A stretch of 64,000 bases of DNA from Dehalococcoidia bacterium (GTDB lineage: Bacteria > Chloroflexota > Dehalococcoidia > Tepidiformales > Tepidiformaceae): the NCBI GenBank assembly GCA_009841435.1, contig VXLW01000045.1, positions 32,877 to 96,876 on the forward strand, in the 5' to 3' direction. Below, in pieces: positions 16,465-25,897 of the stretch. The notes beneath the pieces are model-generated. The model did no database searches. It was not told the origin of the DNA and was given only the letters and a program-made list of their open reading frames with translations. The translations under genes were made by a program, and so were the position numbers. Positions within the stretch are counted from its first letter, which is position 1, and each line of letters opens with the position of its first letter.

Positions 16465-17279
16465 GCGCCCGCCTCCACGGCCGATGGCACGCCGAAGAGC
16501 GCTTCCGCGTTGGCCGTCGTGGCCTCGGCCACGGTCTCGACGCTCAGGCCGCGCGCTTCCGCCACCACCTCGGCCGTCACCCGCACGTTCGCCGGCTCGT
16601 TGCGCGTTCCCCGCCGCGACTGCGGCGGGAGCGCGGGACTGTCCGTCTCGATCAGGAGCGAGGCCAGCGGTAGCCCCGCCGCCACGTTGCGCGCTTCGTC
16701 GTTGCGCGGGTAGCCCGCCGAGCACGTCAGCGAGACCAGGAAACCCAGCTCGGCATACCGCTGCGCCTGCCGAAGTGTCCCGCCGAATGCGTGCAGCACG
16801 CCCGGCGGCCGTCCCTGGGCCGCCAGCGGTGATTCTGCGGCGTAGCGCGCGAGGTGCGGCGCCAGTTCCTCCTCCGCATCCCGCGAGTGGACCGACACCG
16901 GCAACCCGAGCCGGGCTGCGATTGCGAGCTGCGCGTCGAAGACGCAGCGCTGTACGTCACGGGGGGACAGGTCGCGGTAGAAGTCGAGCCCGATCTCGCC
17001 GATCGCGGCTACGTTGCCATCGGCGGCTAGCTCTTCGATGCGGTCGAGCGCATCCTCGCTGGCCTGCGAGGCCTCGTGCGGGTGGAAGCCCGCCGTCGCG
17101 AGCAGCCGTGGTGAGCTGGTGTCCGCCGCGAGCGCTATTGCTGCCTCGCTCGACGCCACGTCCTCGCCGCACACGACGACGGTGGCCACGCCGGCCGCCG
17201 CCGCTCGTTCGAGCACGGACTCGCGGTCCTCGTCAAAGCGTTCGTCCTGGAGGTGGCTGTGGGAGTCGAAGAGGCGCAT
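16461..17279 (-). CDS. tatD: TatD family metal-dependent hydrolase
   Basis: A 272-aa TIM-barrel DNase/hydrolase. The metal site is visible: DSHSHLQDERF (residues 5-15), AIGEIGLDFYRDL, PVSVHSRDAEEEL, GVLHAFGGT and LLIETDSPAL. It lies directly after metG in the common metG-tatD order, overlapping it as TGATG. Members are 3'-5' exonucleases or general metal-dependent esterases. Confidence 0.93.
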   Translation of the reverse strand: MRLFDSHSHLQDERFDEDRESVLERAAAAGVATVVVCGEDVASSEAAIALAADTSSPRLLATAGFHPHEASQASEDALDRIEELAADGNVAAIGEIGLDFYRDLSPRDVQRCVFDAQLAIAARLGLPVSVHSRDAEEELAPHLARYAAESPLAAQGRPPGVLHAFGGTLRQAQRYAELGFLVSLTCSAGYPRNDEARNVAAGLPLASLLIETDSPALPPQSRRGTRNEPANVRVTAEVVAEARGLSVETVAEATTANAEALFGVPSAVEAGA

Positions 17280-18928
17280 CAGGTTGCGACCGGTTCGGGC
17301 ACGTCCAGCTTGCGGTAGAGCGCGCCCCCTTCGCCGAGTGAGCGCCCGGCCGGCACGCCCGTGAGCATCCAGCCGGCCGACTCGGGCGTGCCCTCGTGCC
17401 CGAGCGTGGTGTGCAGCTTGCTCGTGGAGAACGGGAGGATGGGGTGCAGCAGCGCCGTCAGGGCGGAAATGGCCTGCAGCGCCGTGTAGAGGGTCTCGGC
17501 GGCGTGGTCGCGGTCTTCCTTGACCGCCCGCCAGGGAGCGCGTTCGTCCAGGTACTTGTTGGCGGCCTGGGCCACGGCCAGCGCTTCACGCAGCGCCCCC
17601 CGGAACTGGCAGCCGGCGTATTCCGCCCCCGCCCGCTCGAACCCGTCGCGAACGGTCGCGAGCAGCGCTTCGCTCTCCGCTCCTAATGTCCCCGGCTCCG
17701 GCACGACGCCGTCGAAGTTGCGCCGGATCATTGCGAGCACGCGGTTCGCCAGGTTCCCCCAGGTCGCGATCAGGACCTCGTTGTTCGCGCGGATCAGCTC
17801 CTCCTCGCGAAACTCCGAGTCGCTCGTCTCCGGCATGATCTGCGTCAGGTAGAAGCGCACGACGTCGGCGTCATACGTATCGAGCAGGTCGAGCAGCCAG
17901 GTTGCCGTGCCCTTCGACTTGCTCTGTTTCTGCCCCGCCGAGAAGTTCACGTACTGGTTCGCGGGAACGTCGTGCGGCAGGTTCAGGCCGCCGTACCCCA
18001 GCAGCATCGCCGGCCAGATGAGCGTGTGGAAGACGATGTTGTCCTTGCCGATGAAGTAGTAGGCCTTCGTGTTCTCGTCTTCCCAGTACAGGCGCCAGGC
18101 CTCGGGGTCGCCGCTCTGCCTGGCCCACTCCTTCGCCGCCGAGAGATACCCGATGACGGCGTCGAACCAGACATAAATGCGCTTGTCCTCGTACCCCTCG
18201 ACCGGCAGGGGCACGCCCCAGTTGATGTCCCGCGTGATCGCGCGGTCCTTCAGCCCCTCCTCGAGGATGCCGAGGGTGAAGTTGGCGACGTTCCGCCGCC
18301 AGTGCGGCTGCGCGCTCACCCACTCCCGTAGTTGCTCGTTGAATGCCGAGAGCCTCAGCATGAAGTGCTCCGACTCGCGAACCTCCGGCGTCGCCCCGCT
18401 CACCTTGCTGCGCGGCTCGATCAGGTCGATGGCGTCGAGCTGCGAGCCGCACTGGTCGCACTGGTCGCCGCGCGCCTCCTTGTAGCCACAGAGCGGGCAT
18501 ATGCCCTCCACGTACCGGTCCGGCAGGAAACGCCTCGCCTCGGGGTCGTAGAGCTGGTCCTGCGTCCCTGTATAGAGCAGGTCCTTCTCCAGCAGTCGCG
18601 TGAAGAGGTCCTGCGTCGTCTCGTAGTGGTTGTCGGTCAGGGTCGTCGTGAACAGGTCGAACGAGATGCCGAAGCGCTCCCACGCCTCGAGGATCTTCGG
18701 GTGGTAGCGGTCGATCACCTCTTGCGGGGTGATGCCCTCGCTGTCGGCGGCGACGGTGATGGGCGTCCCGTGGCAGTCGGAGCCCGACACCATCAGCACG
18801 TCGTTGCCGCACATGCGGTGGTAGCGGGCGAAGATATCGGCGGGAAGGTATGCGCCTGCCGCCTGGCCGGCGTGCAGAAGGTAGTTCGCATACGGCCAGG
18901 CGACGGCCACGAAGATGCGTTCTGCCAC
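17279..18928 (-). CDS. metG: Methionine-tRNA ligase
   Basis: 549 aa. The HIGH-equivalent is PYANYLLHAGQ near the N-terminus, the zinc knuckle is CPLCGYKEARGDQCDQCG, the active-site GKDNIVFHTLIWPAML is present, and the KMSKS-equivalent reads KQSKSKGTA. The anticodon-binding helical domain ends the protein, with no C-terminal tRNA-binding (EMAP-like) domain. The start is placed at a GTG (VAERIFVAVAWPYAN) with AGGGGA 5 nt upstream; the ATG further upstream gives a non-conserved extension. TAGACT at 18958-18963 is a possible -10. Confidence 0.95.
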   Translation of the reverse strand: MAERIFVAVAWPYANYLLHAGQAAGAYLPADIFARYHRMCGNDVLMVSGSDCHGTPITVAADSEGITPQEVIDRYHPKILEAWERFGISFDLFTTTLTDNHYETTQDLFTRLLEKDLLYTGTQDQLYDPEARRFLPDRYVEGICPLCGYKEARGDQCDQCGSQLDAIDLIEPRSKVSGATPEVRESEHFMLRLSAFNEQLREWVSAQPHWRRNVANFTLGILEEGLKDRAITRDINWGVPLPVEGYEDKRIYVWFDAVIGYLSAAKEWARQSGDPEAWRLYWEDENTKAYYFIGKDNIVFHTLIWPAMLLGYGGLNLPHDVPANQYVNFSAGQKQSKSKGTATWLLDLLDTYDADVVRFYLTQIMPETSDSEFREEELIRANNEVLIATWGNLANRVLAMIRRNFDGVVPEPGTLGAESEALLATVRDGFERAGAEYAGCQFRGALREALAVAQAANKYLDERAPWRAVKEDRDHAAETLYTALQAISALTALLHPILPFSTSKLHTTLGHEGTPESAGWMLTGVPAGRSLGEGGALYRKLDVPEPVAT

Positions 18929-19008
18929 GGAATCCCCTTTGGGAAGGCGCTCACGCGAGTCTAGCACCGTGTCGCTTTAGGGCTTAGGCCGGGTAAAGGA
19001 GCCCCTTC

Positions 19009-19836
19009 CTATTCCTTGTCGTCCGGCCAGGCCTCGTACGCCTCCGCCCGCGACACCCCGAACCGTCGCGCCGCTGCGCTCGCGGCTGCGCTGCGCTGGG
19101 CGCCCGCCTCGCGCATCTCCCCGAGGTAGGCGCGAAGCTCACGCTCATCGCTCCCCGCCGCCCAGCCCCGCACGTCGACCACCACCGTGCACTCCCCTCG
19201 CGTCTCCCGGAACCGTTCCGCCATCGCCGAGGCTGCCCCGCGCACCGCCTCCTCGTGGACCTTCGTCAGTTCCCGGCAGACCACCACCGTTGGGTCGTCG
19301 AGCGCATCCGCCACGTCAGCCAGCGCCGCCCCCACCCGCCGCGGGCTCTCGAAGAACACGAGCGTCTCCGAAGCCTCCGCCGCCCCCACCAGCCGCCGTC
19401 GCCGCTCCCCCTGCCCCCGGGGCAGGAATCCGAGGAAGTGCACGTCGCTCCCTGCGAACCCCGCCACCGACACCGCCGCCGCCAGCGCCGATGGTCCCGG
19501 CACCGTAAACACGGGGATCCCGGCGTCGTGGGCCGCCTCCACCGCCCTCGCCCCCGGGTCCGCGATAAGCGGTGTGCCCGCGTCCGAGGTCAGCGCCACG
19601 ACCCCCTCCCGCGCCGCCTCCAGCAGCCGCGGGATGCGCCCCTCGACGTTGTGCTCGGTCAGGCTCAGCGCCGTCGCGCTCGTCGCGACGCGCGTCGCCA
19701 GCGTCCGCAGCACGCGCGTGTCCTCCGCCGCGATGAGCGAGGCCGCTTGCAGGACCGCCGCCGCGCGCTCGCTCAGGTCGCCGAGGTTCCCGATGGGCGT
19801 GGCGACCACGTAGAGGCCTGGCGCGAGTTCATTCAT
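19009..19836 (-). CDS. rsmI: 16S rRNA (cytidine-1402-2'-O)-methyltransferase
   Basis: A 275-aa tetrapyrrole-methylase-fold enzyme acting on C1402 in helix 44 of 16S rRNA. Signatures are GLYVVATPIGNLGDLSERA at the N-terminus, AAEDTRVLRTL, ALTSDAGTPLIADPGARAV, VPGPSALAAAVSVAG and FFESPRR. The ATG starting MNELAPGLYVV is chosen over a long upstream extension that runs back toward guaB3. It lies 80 nt upstream of metG on the same strand and may be in the same operon. Confidence 0.94.
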   Translation of the reverse strand: MNELAPGLYVVATPIGNLGDLSERAAAVLQAASLIAAEDTRVLRTLATRVATSATALSLTEHNVEGRIPRLLEAAREGVVALTSDAGTPLIADPGARAVEAAHDAGIPVFTVPGPSALAAAVSVAGFAGSDVHFLGFLPRGQGERRRRLVGAAEASETLVFFESPRRVGAALADVADALDDPTVVVCRELTKVHEEAVRGAASAMAERFRETRGECTVVVDVRGWAAGSDERELRAYLGEMREAGAQRSAAASAAARRFGVSRAEAYEAWPDDKE

Positions 19837-20068
19837 GCTTCGGTCAGCTTCACAGAACCGCGCGGGGAGCGCGAATTCTGGCGCCCGATTCATTGACCCT
19901 ACGAGGGCCCGCGCGATACGCTTTCTGCATAGCCGTGACACTCCCATTCGAGTCATCCACCACCGAACGGAAGTGGCTTCGGTGAGCCCCGACGCCGCAT
20001 CCGCAACACTCGCCGCGCCTGATTCGCCAGAGCGCGGCGTTTTGCATACCCAGGAGGAGGGTTCGTCC

Positions 20069-21214
20069 GTGCCCGCACCACGTTTCAAGCAGCTCAAGCA
20101 CGCCTACGGGTTCGACGATGTCGCCATCGTTCCCGGCGAGGTCACGATCAACCCCGAGCTCGTCGAGATCGGCCTGGACATTGGCCCCTATCACTTCGGG
20201 CTCCCCTTCATCGCCTCCGCCATGGACGCGGTTGTTGACCCCGACTTCGCCCTGCTCATGCACGAGGCGGGTGGCCTCGGCGTCCTCAACCTCGAGGGCA
20301 TCTGGACCCGCTACGACGATCCCCGCCCCATCCTCGACGAGGTCGCCTCGGTCAACCGGGACGAGGCCACGGCCATCCTCCAGTCCGCCTTCCAGCAGCC
20401 CATTCGCGACGACCTTATCGCCCAGCGCATCAAGGAGATGAAGGCGGGCGGCGCCGTCTCCTCCGTCTCCGTGACCCCCAAGAGCACCAAGCAGTACGCG
20501 CCGCTCGTACAGGAGGCCGGCGCCGACATCCTCGTCGTCCAGAGCACCGTCACCACGGCTCGGCACGAGTCCAGCAGCATTGAAGGTTTGCGCTTCGAGA
20601 AGCTTTTCGAGCACATCCACATCCCCGTCGTCGTCGGGAACACCGTTGGCTTCAGCGCCACCCTCGAGGTGATGCGCTCCGGCGTCGCCGGCGTGCTCGT
20701 GGGCGTGGGGCCGGGCGCCGGCTGCACCAGCCGCGAGGTCCTCGGCATCGGCGTCCCGCAGGTCACCGCCACCATCGACTGCGCCGCCGCCCGCGAGGCC
20801 TACCTCGCCGAGACCGGCAACTACGTGCCCATCATCACCGACGGCGGCATCCGCACCGGCGGCGATGTCTGCAAGTGCTTCGCCGCCGGCGCCGACGGCG
20901 TCATGATGGGCTCGCCCTTCGCCGCCACCACCGAGGCGCCCGGTCGCGGCTACCACTGGGGCATGGCCACCTCCCACGCCGACCTCCCCCGCGGCACTCG
21001 CGTCTTCGTCGGCGTCAACACGACCCTCCAGAAGACGCTCTTCGGCCCCACCAGCCGCACCGACGGCACGGAGAACCTCGCCGGTGCCCTCAAGACCGCG
21101 ATGGGCATGTGCGGTGCGCACACCATCCGTGAGTTCCAGGACGCCGAGATGGTGATCGCGCCCTCCATCAAGACCGAAGGCAAGATCTACCAGTTCGCGC
21201 AGGCCGAATCGTAG
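20069..21214 (+). CDS. guaB3: GuaB3 family IMP dehydrogenase-related protein
   Basis: A 381-aa barrel of the IMPDH/GMP reductase superfamily without CBS domains. YGFDDVAIVPGEVTINPE and MDAVVDPDFALLMHEAGGLG match the GuaB3 branch found in Actinobacteria, Cyanobacteria and Chloroflexota. The catalytic loop is VGPGAGCTSREVLGIG with the nucleophilic Cys, followed by ITDGGIRTGGDVCKCFAAGAD. A cyanobacterial GuaB3 has, as I recall, been reported to act as a GMP reductase, so this may not be the biosynthetic IMPDH. The GTG start has AGGAGGAGGG at 7 nt; the 5' extension in frame is discarded. Confidence 0.88.
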   Translation: MPAPRFKQLKHAYGFDDVAIVPGEVTINPELVEIGLDIGPYHFGLPFIASAMDAVVDPDFALLMHEAGGLGVLNLEGIWTRYDDPRPILDEVASVNRDEATAILQSAFQQPIRDDLIAQRIKEMKAGGAVSSVSVTPKSTKQYAPLVQEAGADILVVQSTVTTARHESSSIEGLRFEKLFEHIHIPVVVGNTVGFSATLEVMRSGVAGVLVGVGPGAGCTSREVLGIGVPQVTATIDCAAAREAYLAETGNYVPIITDGGIRTGGDVCKCFAAGADGVMMGSPFAATTEAPGRGYHWGMATSHADLPRGTRVFVGVNTTLQKTLFGPTSRTDGTENLAGALKTAMGMCGAHTIREFQDAEMVIAPSIKTEGKIYQFAQAES

Positions 21215-21258
21215 GCCACACGACGCGGCCGTTCGTTCGTCCCCGAGTCGTTTTCGCG

Positions 21259-21843
21259 GTGCTCCTGGCGCTGGGAACGCTTGCGTTGCTGTCCTCGCTC
21301 GGCACCGCCCCAGCCGCCCGCGCCCACGACGACTGCCCCCACTTCGACCTCGACGACCTGTTCGCCTCGATCGAGGACGTCGACGTCATCGTCGTTGGCG
21401 AACTCGTGACCGAAGCCGGAGCGCCCGCCATCGCCCCCGAGGCGTACCTGAAAGGCCCCGCCATCGCCGAGGCCCTCCCTCTGTCCGACCGCCCTACCGA
21501 CTGTGACCGCGCCGCCCTGCCCGCCGAGGGTGCCCGCGTGCTCGCGGCGCTCCGCCGCGAGGGTGGCGGCTTCCAGTGGCCCGTTCCGGCCGCCCTCTTC
21601 GTGATCGAGGAGGGCGTCGCCACGAACGGCGACGACGCCCCGGTCTCCCTCTCCGAGGACGACCTCGTAACGCGCATCCGCGAGATCTCCGGCCAGTACG
21701 CCGTGCTCGCCACAGACGAGTCCGAGGGCGCGTCTATCGACTGGCTCCGCGTCGTCCTGCCCGTCACGCTCGCAGCGATCGTCATTCTCGCGATCGCGCT
21801 CGTGCTGCTGCGCATCTGGCACCGGATCGACCCGGAGGGCTAG
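21259..21843 (+). CDS. Secreted or membrane-anchored protein of unknown function
   Basis: About 194 aa as called. The N-terminus is a signal-peptide core ending APAARAH, the middle (about 120 residues) is acidic with four or so scattered cysteines or polar residues, and a single C-terminal helix, WLRVVLPVTLAAIVILAIA, ends in RIWHRIDPEG. A topology with the middle domain outside the cell is likely. The charged n-region of the signal (RPFVRPR) lies just upstream of the first GTG but no ATG, GTG or TTG opens it, so the true start is uncertain. It follows guaB3 by 44 nt. Its stop shares CTAG with the convergent HAD gene. Family not recognised. Confidence 0.6.
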   Translation: MLLALGTLALLSSLGTAPAARAHDDCPHFDLDDLFASIEDVDVIVVGELVTEAGAPAIAPEAYLKGPAIAEALPLSDRPTDCDRAALPAEGARVLAALRREGGGFQWPVPAALFVIEEGVATNGDDAPVSLSEDDLVTRIREISGQYAVLATDESEGASIDWLRVVLPVTLAAIVILAIALVLLRIWHRIDPEG

Positions 21844-22625
21844 AGCAGCTCCTCAAGCACTCGCGCGACGGAATCTTCCTCGTCCGGAAGCGACTCGTCG
21901 GCGGCTTCCCGCGCGTAGCGGTCGGCCTTCGCCGTGGCGATGCCCCGCCCGGCCCACGCCAGCATTGACGCGTCGTTCACGCTGTCTCCGATGGCCAGCG
22001 TTTCGGTACGCGAAATGCCGAGGCCCTTTGCGACCAATGCGACCCCCTTCGCCTTCGTCGCCTCCGGGGCCAGCGCTACCGTCACGAACGGGAAGTCGAG
22101 CACGTGGAGCGTTTCCCCGAAGTGCTCGACCAGTTCATCGTGCACCTCCGACGATGCCTCGCGGTCGCTCAGAATGCCGACGCCGCTCGGGTCGATGCCG
22201 AGCGTCTCCGGCTCCGGGTGGTACTCGGCTTCGATATTGCCGAGGCTGGCGTAGTAGTCCGTGGCGGGTGACTGCTCCGTGGCCGCGTACCGTTCCGCGC
22301 TGAACCACTCGTACTGGTAACCGGCCTCGCGCGCATAGGCCGTCACGGCCAGCGCCAGATCCCGGTCCAGCTTGATCTCGCGCAGCAGCGTCCCGTCCGC
22401 GTTCGCGATCAGGCAGCCTTCCTGTGCGATGAACGGCGTGTCGAGCCCCAGCTCGCGCGCGATGCTCATCACACCCTCGCGCATCCGTCCGCTGGCCAGC
22501 ACCACCGTCCGTCCGTCCTCGACCAGCGCCCTGACAGCTGCCCGCACGCGCGGCGAAAGCTCGCCTTTGTACGTGCCTTCGTACGGCAGGAGGGTGCCGT
22601 CGATGTCCAGCGCGATCAGTCTCAC
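21840..22625 (-). CDS. Cof-type HAD phosphatase
   Basis: A 261-aa HAD type IIB phosphatase. Motif I is LIALDIDGTLLPYEG at the N-terminus, motif II is VVLASGRMREG, the motif III lysine is in EATKAKGVALV, and motif IV is TLAIGDSVNDASMLAWAG. The cap domain lies between residues about 85 and 185. Family members dephosphorylate sugar phosphates, flavin or pyridoxal phosphates; the substrate is not evident. The start GTG overlaps the prmC stop as GTGA. Confidence 0.88.
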   Translation of the reverse strand: MRLIALDIDGTLLPYEGTYKGELSPRVRAAVRALVEDGRTVVLASGRMREGVMSIARELGLDTPFIAQEGCLIANADGTLLREIKLDRDLALAVTAYAREAGYQYEWFSAERYAATEQSPATDYYASLGNIEAEYHPEPETLGIDPSGVGILSDREASSEVHDELVEHFGETLHVLDFPFVTVALAPEATKAKGVALVAKGLGISRTETLAIGDSVNDASMLAWAGRGIATAKADRYAREAADESLPDEEDSVARVLEELL

Positions 22626-23443
22626 TCCCACCGCGCGGTGACCACCCGTTCCCAACCCGCCAGGTCGTGCACGATGCCGGCCTCCGCGCCAAGCCCCTCC
22701 GCCGCCTCCGCGACGCGCCCCGCCTGCCCCATCCCCACCTCGAATGCCGCCAGCCGTGGCCGCAGGCGCGACGCGCAGTCGGCCAGCAGCGCCCGCACGA
22801 GGTCGAGCCCGTCCGCTCCCCCGTCCAGCGCGACCCGCGGCTCCCACTGCCGCACCTCCGGTTGCAACCCCTCGATGTCGTGTTCCGGCACATAGGGCAG
22901 GTTCGCAAGGATGATGTCCGCGCTGCCGACAGCCTTGGCCAGGTCGCTCTGGACGAGCGAAACGGCCACGCCGTGCCGCTCGATGTTCAGGGCTGCGATC
23001 CGCAGCGCGTCCGCGCTCACGTCCGCCGCGATGACGTTGGTCCCCGGGGATGCGCTTGCTACGGCGATCGCGATCGCCCCGCAGCCAGTGCCCACATCCA
23101 GCACGGTCGCGCCGGGACAGCGCGCAAGCTCCGTGACGCCAATCTCGACCAGCAACTCCGTCTCGGGCCGGGGGATGAGCGTGCCTGGCCCCACCAGGAA
23201 CTCCAGCCCGTGAAACTCGCGGACGCCCGTCAGGTACGGGGCGGGCTCGCGCCGCAGCCGGCGCGCCACAAGCGCATCGAGCTCCGCGCAGGCGCCCTCC
23301 GCGACCGGTTCGTCGGCGAAGTAGGCGCTGCGGCTGAGGCCGCTCGCGTGGCGGGTGAGCACCTCCGCCTCCAGCGCCGCGTCGGGGATGCCCGCGGCTT
23401 CCAGCTCGGCGCGGACGCGGGCTGCGACCGCCCGCGCCTTCAC
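22622..23443 (-). CDS. prmC: Peptide chain release factor N5-glutamine methyltransferase
   Basis: 273 aa. An N-terminal helical domain is followed by a SAM-binding domain with [17 protein letters not shown] and the active-site motif [12 protein letters not shown] (NLPY in place of the more common NPPY). It methylates the Gln of the GGQ motif in release factors. The adjacent prfA supplies the substrate, and the two genes overlap as GTGA. The GTG start [14 protein letters not shown] is chosen; the longer frame runs into prfA antiparallel-free shadow. Confidence 0.93.
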   Translation of the reverse strand: MKARAVAARVRAELEAAGIPDAALEAEVLTRHASGLSRSAYFADEPVAEGACAELDALVARRLRREPAPYLTGVREFHGLEFLVGPGTLIPRPETELLVEIGVTELARCPGATVLDVGTGCGAIAIAVASASPGTNVIAADVSADALRIAALNIERHGVAVSLVQSDLAKAVGSADIILANLPYVPEHDIEGLQPEVRQWEPRVALDGGADGLDLVRALLADCASRLRPRLAAFEVGMGQAGRVAEAAEGLGAEAGIVHDLAGWERVVTARWE

Positions 23444-24516
23444 GCCGTCGCCTGCAGCTTGGCCGCCTCTTCCGCCGCCGCCACCGCGTCGATGATGTCG
23501 TCGATGTTCCCGTCGAGCCGGTCCGGGATGTTGTGCACCGTCAGCCCGATGCGATGGTCGGTGATGCGGTCCTGCGGGAAGTTGTACGTCCGGATCTTCT
23601 CGCTGCGGTCGCCGCTGCCCACCTGCGTGCGCCGGTCGGCCGCCAGCTCGGCCTCCTGCTTCTCCTGCTCCATCGCCAGCAGTCGCGAGCGCAGGACCGT
23701 CATCGCCTTCGCCCGGTTCTTCAGCTGCGAACGCTCGTCCTGGCAGACCACGACCTGCCCCGTCGGGAGGTGCGTCAGCCGCACCGCCGTCGCCACCTTG
23801 TTCACATTCTGCCCGCCCGCGCCGGAGGCATGGAAGATGTCGACCCGCAGGTCCTTGTCGTTGACCTCGACGTCCACGTCTTCCGCTTCGGGCAGGACGG
23901 CGACGGTGGCGGTCGAGGTGTGGATGCGGCCCTGCGCCTCCGTTTCCGGGACGCGCTGCACGCGGTGGACGCCGCTCTCGTACTTCAGCCGTGAGAACGC
24001 GCCCTCGCCCGTCACGCTGAAGATGGCTTCCTTGTAGCCGCCGATGCCCGTCTCCGAGACGCTCAGCATCTGCGTGCGCCACCCGTGACGCTCGCCGTAG
24101 CGGTAGTAGGCGCGGTACAGCTCCTGCGCGAAGAGCGCTGCTTCCTCGCCGCCTGCGCCCGCGCGAATCTCCATGATGACGTTGCGGCTGTCGCGCTCGT
24201 CCTTGGGCAGGAGCGCCCGCAGGATCGCCTCGTCGAGAGCCTCAAGCCGCTCCTCGGCCCCGCGCAGCTCCGCCTCGGCAAGCTCCCGCAGCTCGTCGTC
24301 GCCTTCGTCCAGGAGCTCCTGGGCGTCCGCCCGCGCCGTCTCCGCTTCCGTGTAGTCGGCGAGGAGCTGGACGACCGGTGCGAACTCGGCGCGCTCACGG
24401 TTGAGCTGGGCTACCTTGTCATAATCTGCCGCGACCTCGGGCTGCCCCATCTCCTCCGTAACCGCGTCGAAGCGGACCCGGATGTCGTTGAGCCTCTGCC
24501 GAACGGCCTCGTCCAT
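23440..24516 (-). CDS. prfA: Peptide chain release factor 1
   Basis: 358 aa, full length. It recognises UAA/UAG. The PxT-type anticodon motif reads [16 protein letters not shown] (PET), separating it from RF2, which has SPF. The peptidyl-hydrolysis GGQ is in [12 protein letters not shown]. The C-terminal [18 protein letters not shown] is standard. It lies 37 nt after hisS in a hisS-prfA-prmC-HAD series. The heavy use of TAG stops in this window makes RF1 important here. Confidence 0.96.
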   Translation of the reverse strand: MDEAVRQRLNDIRVRFDAVTEEMGQPEVAADYDKVAQLNRERAEFAPVVQLLADYTEAETARADAQELLDEGDDELRELAEAELRGAEERLEALDEAILRALLPKDERDSRNVIMEIRAGAGGEEAALFAQELYRAYYRYGERHGWRTQMLSVSETGIGGYKEAIFSVTGEGAFSRLKYESGVHRVQRVPETEAQGRIHTSTATVAVLPEAEDVDVEVNDKDLRVDIFHASGAGGQNVNKVATAVRLTHLPTGQVVVCQDERSQLKNRAKAMTVLRSRLLAMEQEKQEAELAADRRTQVGSGDRSEKIRTYNFPQDRITDHRIGLTVHNIPDRLDGNIDDIIDAVAAAEEAAKLQATA

Positions 24517-24553
24517 CGTTCTATTCTGCGGGCGGAACGAGCTTCGCGCTCGG

Positions 24554-25828
24554 TTAGCGCAGCTGCTGCCCGAGCCGGGCAGCGATCTCCCCGAGCGGCA
24601 CGTCCACCTGGTCGCCTTCCTCGCGCAGGTCCTTCAGCGCCGCCACGCCCCGCGCCGCCTCATCCTCCCCGATGATCACGGCGAATCGCGCCCCGCTCCC
24701 GTTCGCCCGGCGCATCTGCGCCTTGAACGAACGCCCCGACTCCCCCAGCAGCGCGACGAACCCCGCCCCGCGCAGTTCCGCGCCCGCCCGCACCGCGGCC
24801 CGTCCCCCTTCCGCCCCCGCATGGACAACGAAGGCGTCAGGCGCGCCCGCATCGCCCAGGGGTAGCTCTTGCCGCTTCATTTCGATGATCACGCGCTCCA
24901 GCCCCGTCGCGAACCCGCTCGCCGGCGTTGGCTTCCCGCCAATCGTCTCGATCAGCCCGTCGTACCGTCCGCCTGCCCCGATCGAGCTCTGCTGGCGTCC
25001 GTCGCCCTTCGGCACGATCTCCCAGACGGTGCGGTTGTAGTAGTCGAGTCCGCGCACCAGCAGCGGGTCGACCACGAAGGGCACGCCCGCGGCCGTCAGG
25101 CCGTCCTTCACGCCCTCGAAGTGTTCCGCCGCCTCCGTGCTCAGGTCGTCGATCATCGTCGGGGCGCCCTCGCGAAGCTCCTGGTCGCGCGGGTCGTTGC
25201 TGTCCAGCAGCCGCAGCGGATTCCGGTCGAGGCGCCGTTGGCTGTCCTCGGAGAGCTGGTCGCGCAGGGGCAGGTAGTACTCCCGCAGCCGTTCGAGATA
25301 GGCGCGCCGCGCCTCGATGTCGTCGATGCTCCCCAGCCGTATCTCCAGGTCCTGCAGCCCGAGTTGCTCGTAGAACCGCCAGTGCAGCTCGATCAGCTCC
25401 GCATCGACCAGCGCCGTGCCGGAGCCGAGCACCTCGCAGTCGAACTGGTTGAACTGGCGCAGCCTGCCCAGTTGCGGGCGGTTGTAGCGGAACATGCGCG
25501 CGATCGTGAACAGGCGGACGGGCTGCGGCCGGCTCGCCAGACCGTGCTCCAGGTACGCCCGGCAGATCGCCGGCGTCGCCTCTGGGATGAGCGAGAGCGC
25601 CTCGCCCCCCTGGTCCTGGAAGCTGTACATCTCTTTCTCGACGATGTCCGTCGTGTCGCCAGTGCCCTTCTCGAACAGGGCCGCATCCTCGAAGGTTGGC
25701 GTGTCCAGGCGTTCGTAGCCGAACAGCCGCGTCACCTCTTCGGCGGCGTCGTGAATCGCGCGCCAGTACGGCTGCTCCTCGGGGAGGATGTCCTCGGTGC
25801 CTCGCGGCGTCTGGAAGCGTCCGCTCAT
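24554..25828 (-). CDS. hisS: Histidine-tRNA ligase
   Basis: A 424-aa class II synthetase. Motif 1 region: [19 protein letters not shown]. Motif 2: [15 protein letters not shown] with the ATP-contacting Arg. Histidine-specific loop: [12 protein letters not shown]. Motif 3: [17 protein letters not shown]-terminal anticodon-binding domain follows. No strong Shine-Dalgarno is seen before [10 protein letters not shown]. Confidence 0.95.
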   Translation of the reverse strand: MSGRFQTPRGTEDILPEEQPYWRAIHDAAEEVTRLFGYERLDTPTFEDAALFEKGTGDTTDIVEKEMYSFQDQGGEALSLIPEATPAICRAYLEHGLASRPQPVRLFTIARMFRYNRPQLGRLRQFNQFDCEVLGSGTALVDAELIELHWRFYEQLGLQDLEIRLGSIDDIEARRAYLERLREYYLPLRDQLSEDSQRRLDRNPLRLLDSNDPRDQELREGAPTMIDDLSTEAAEHFEGVKDGLTAAGVPFVVDPLLVRGLDYYNRTVWEIVPKGDGRQQSSIGAGGRYDGLIETIGGKPTPASGFATGLERVIIEMKRQELPLGDAGAPDAFVVHAGAEGGRAAVRAGAELRGAGFVALLGESGRSFKAQMRRANGSGARFAVIIGEDEAARGVAALKDLREEGDQVDVPLGEIAARLGQQLR

Positions 25829-25897
25829 GCCCGTCCCGTCAGGTTTGATGGGGTTGCCTGCTAAGATACTGGCAGAAACGGGGCAACGAGAAAGCGT

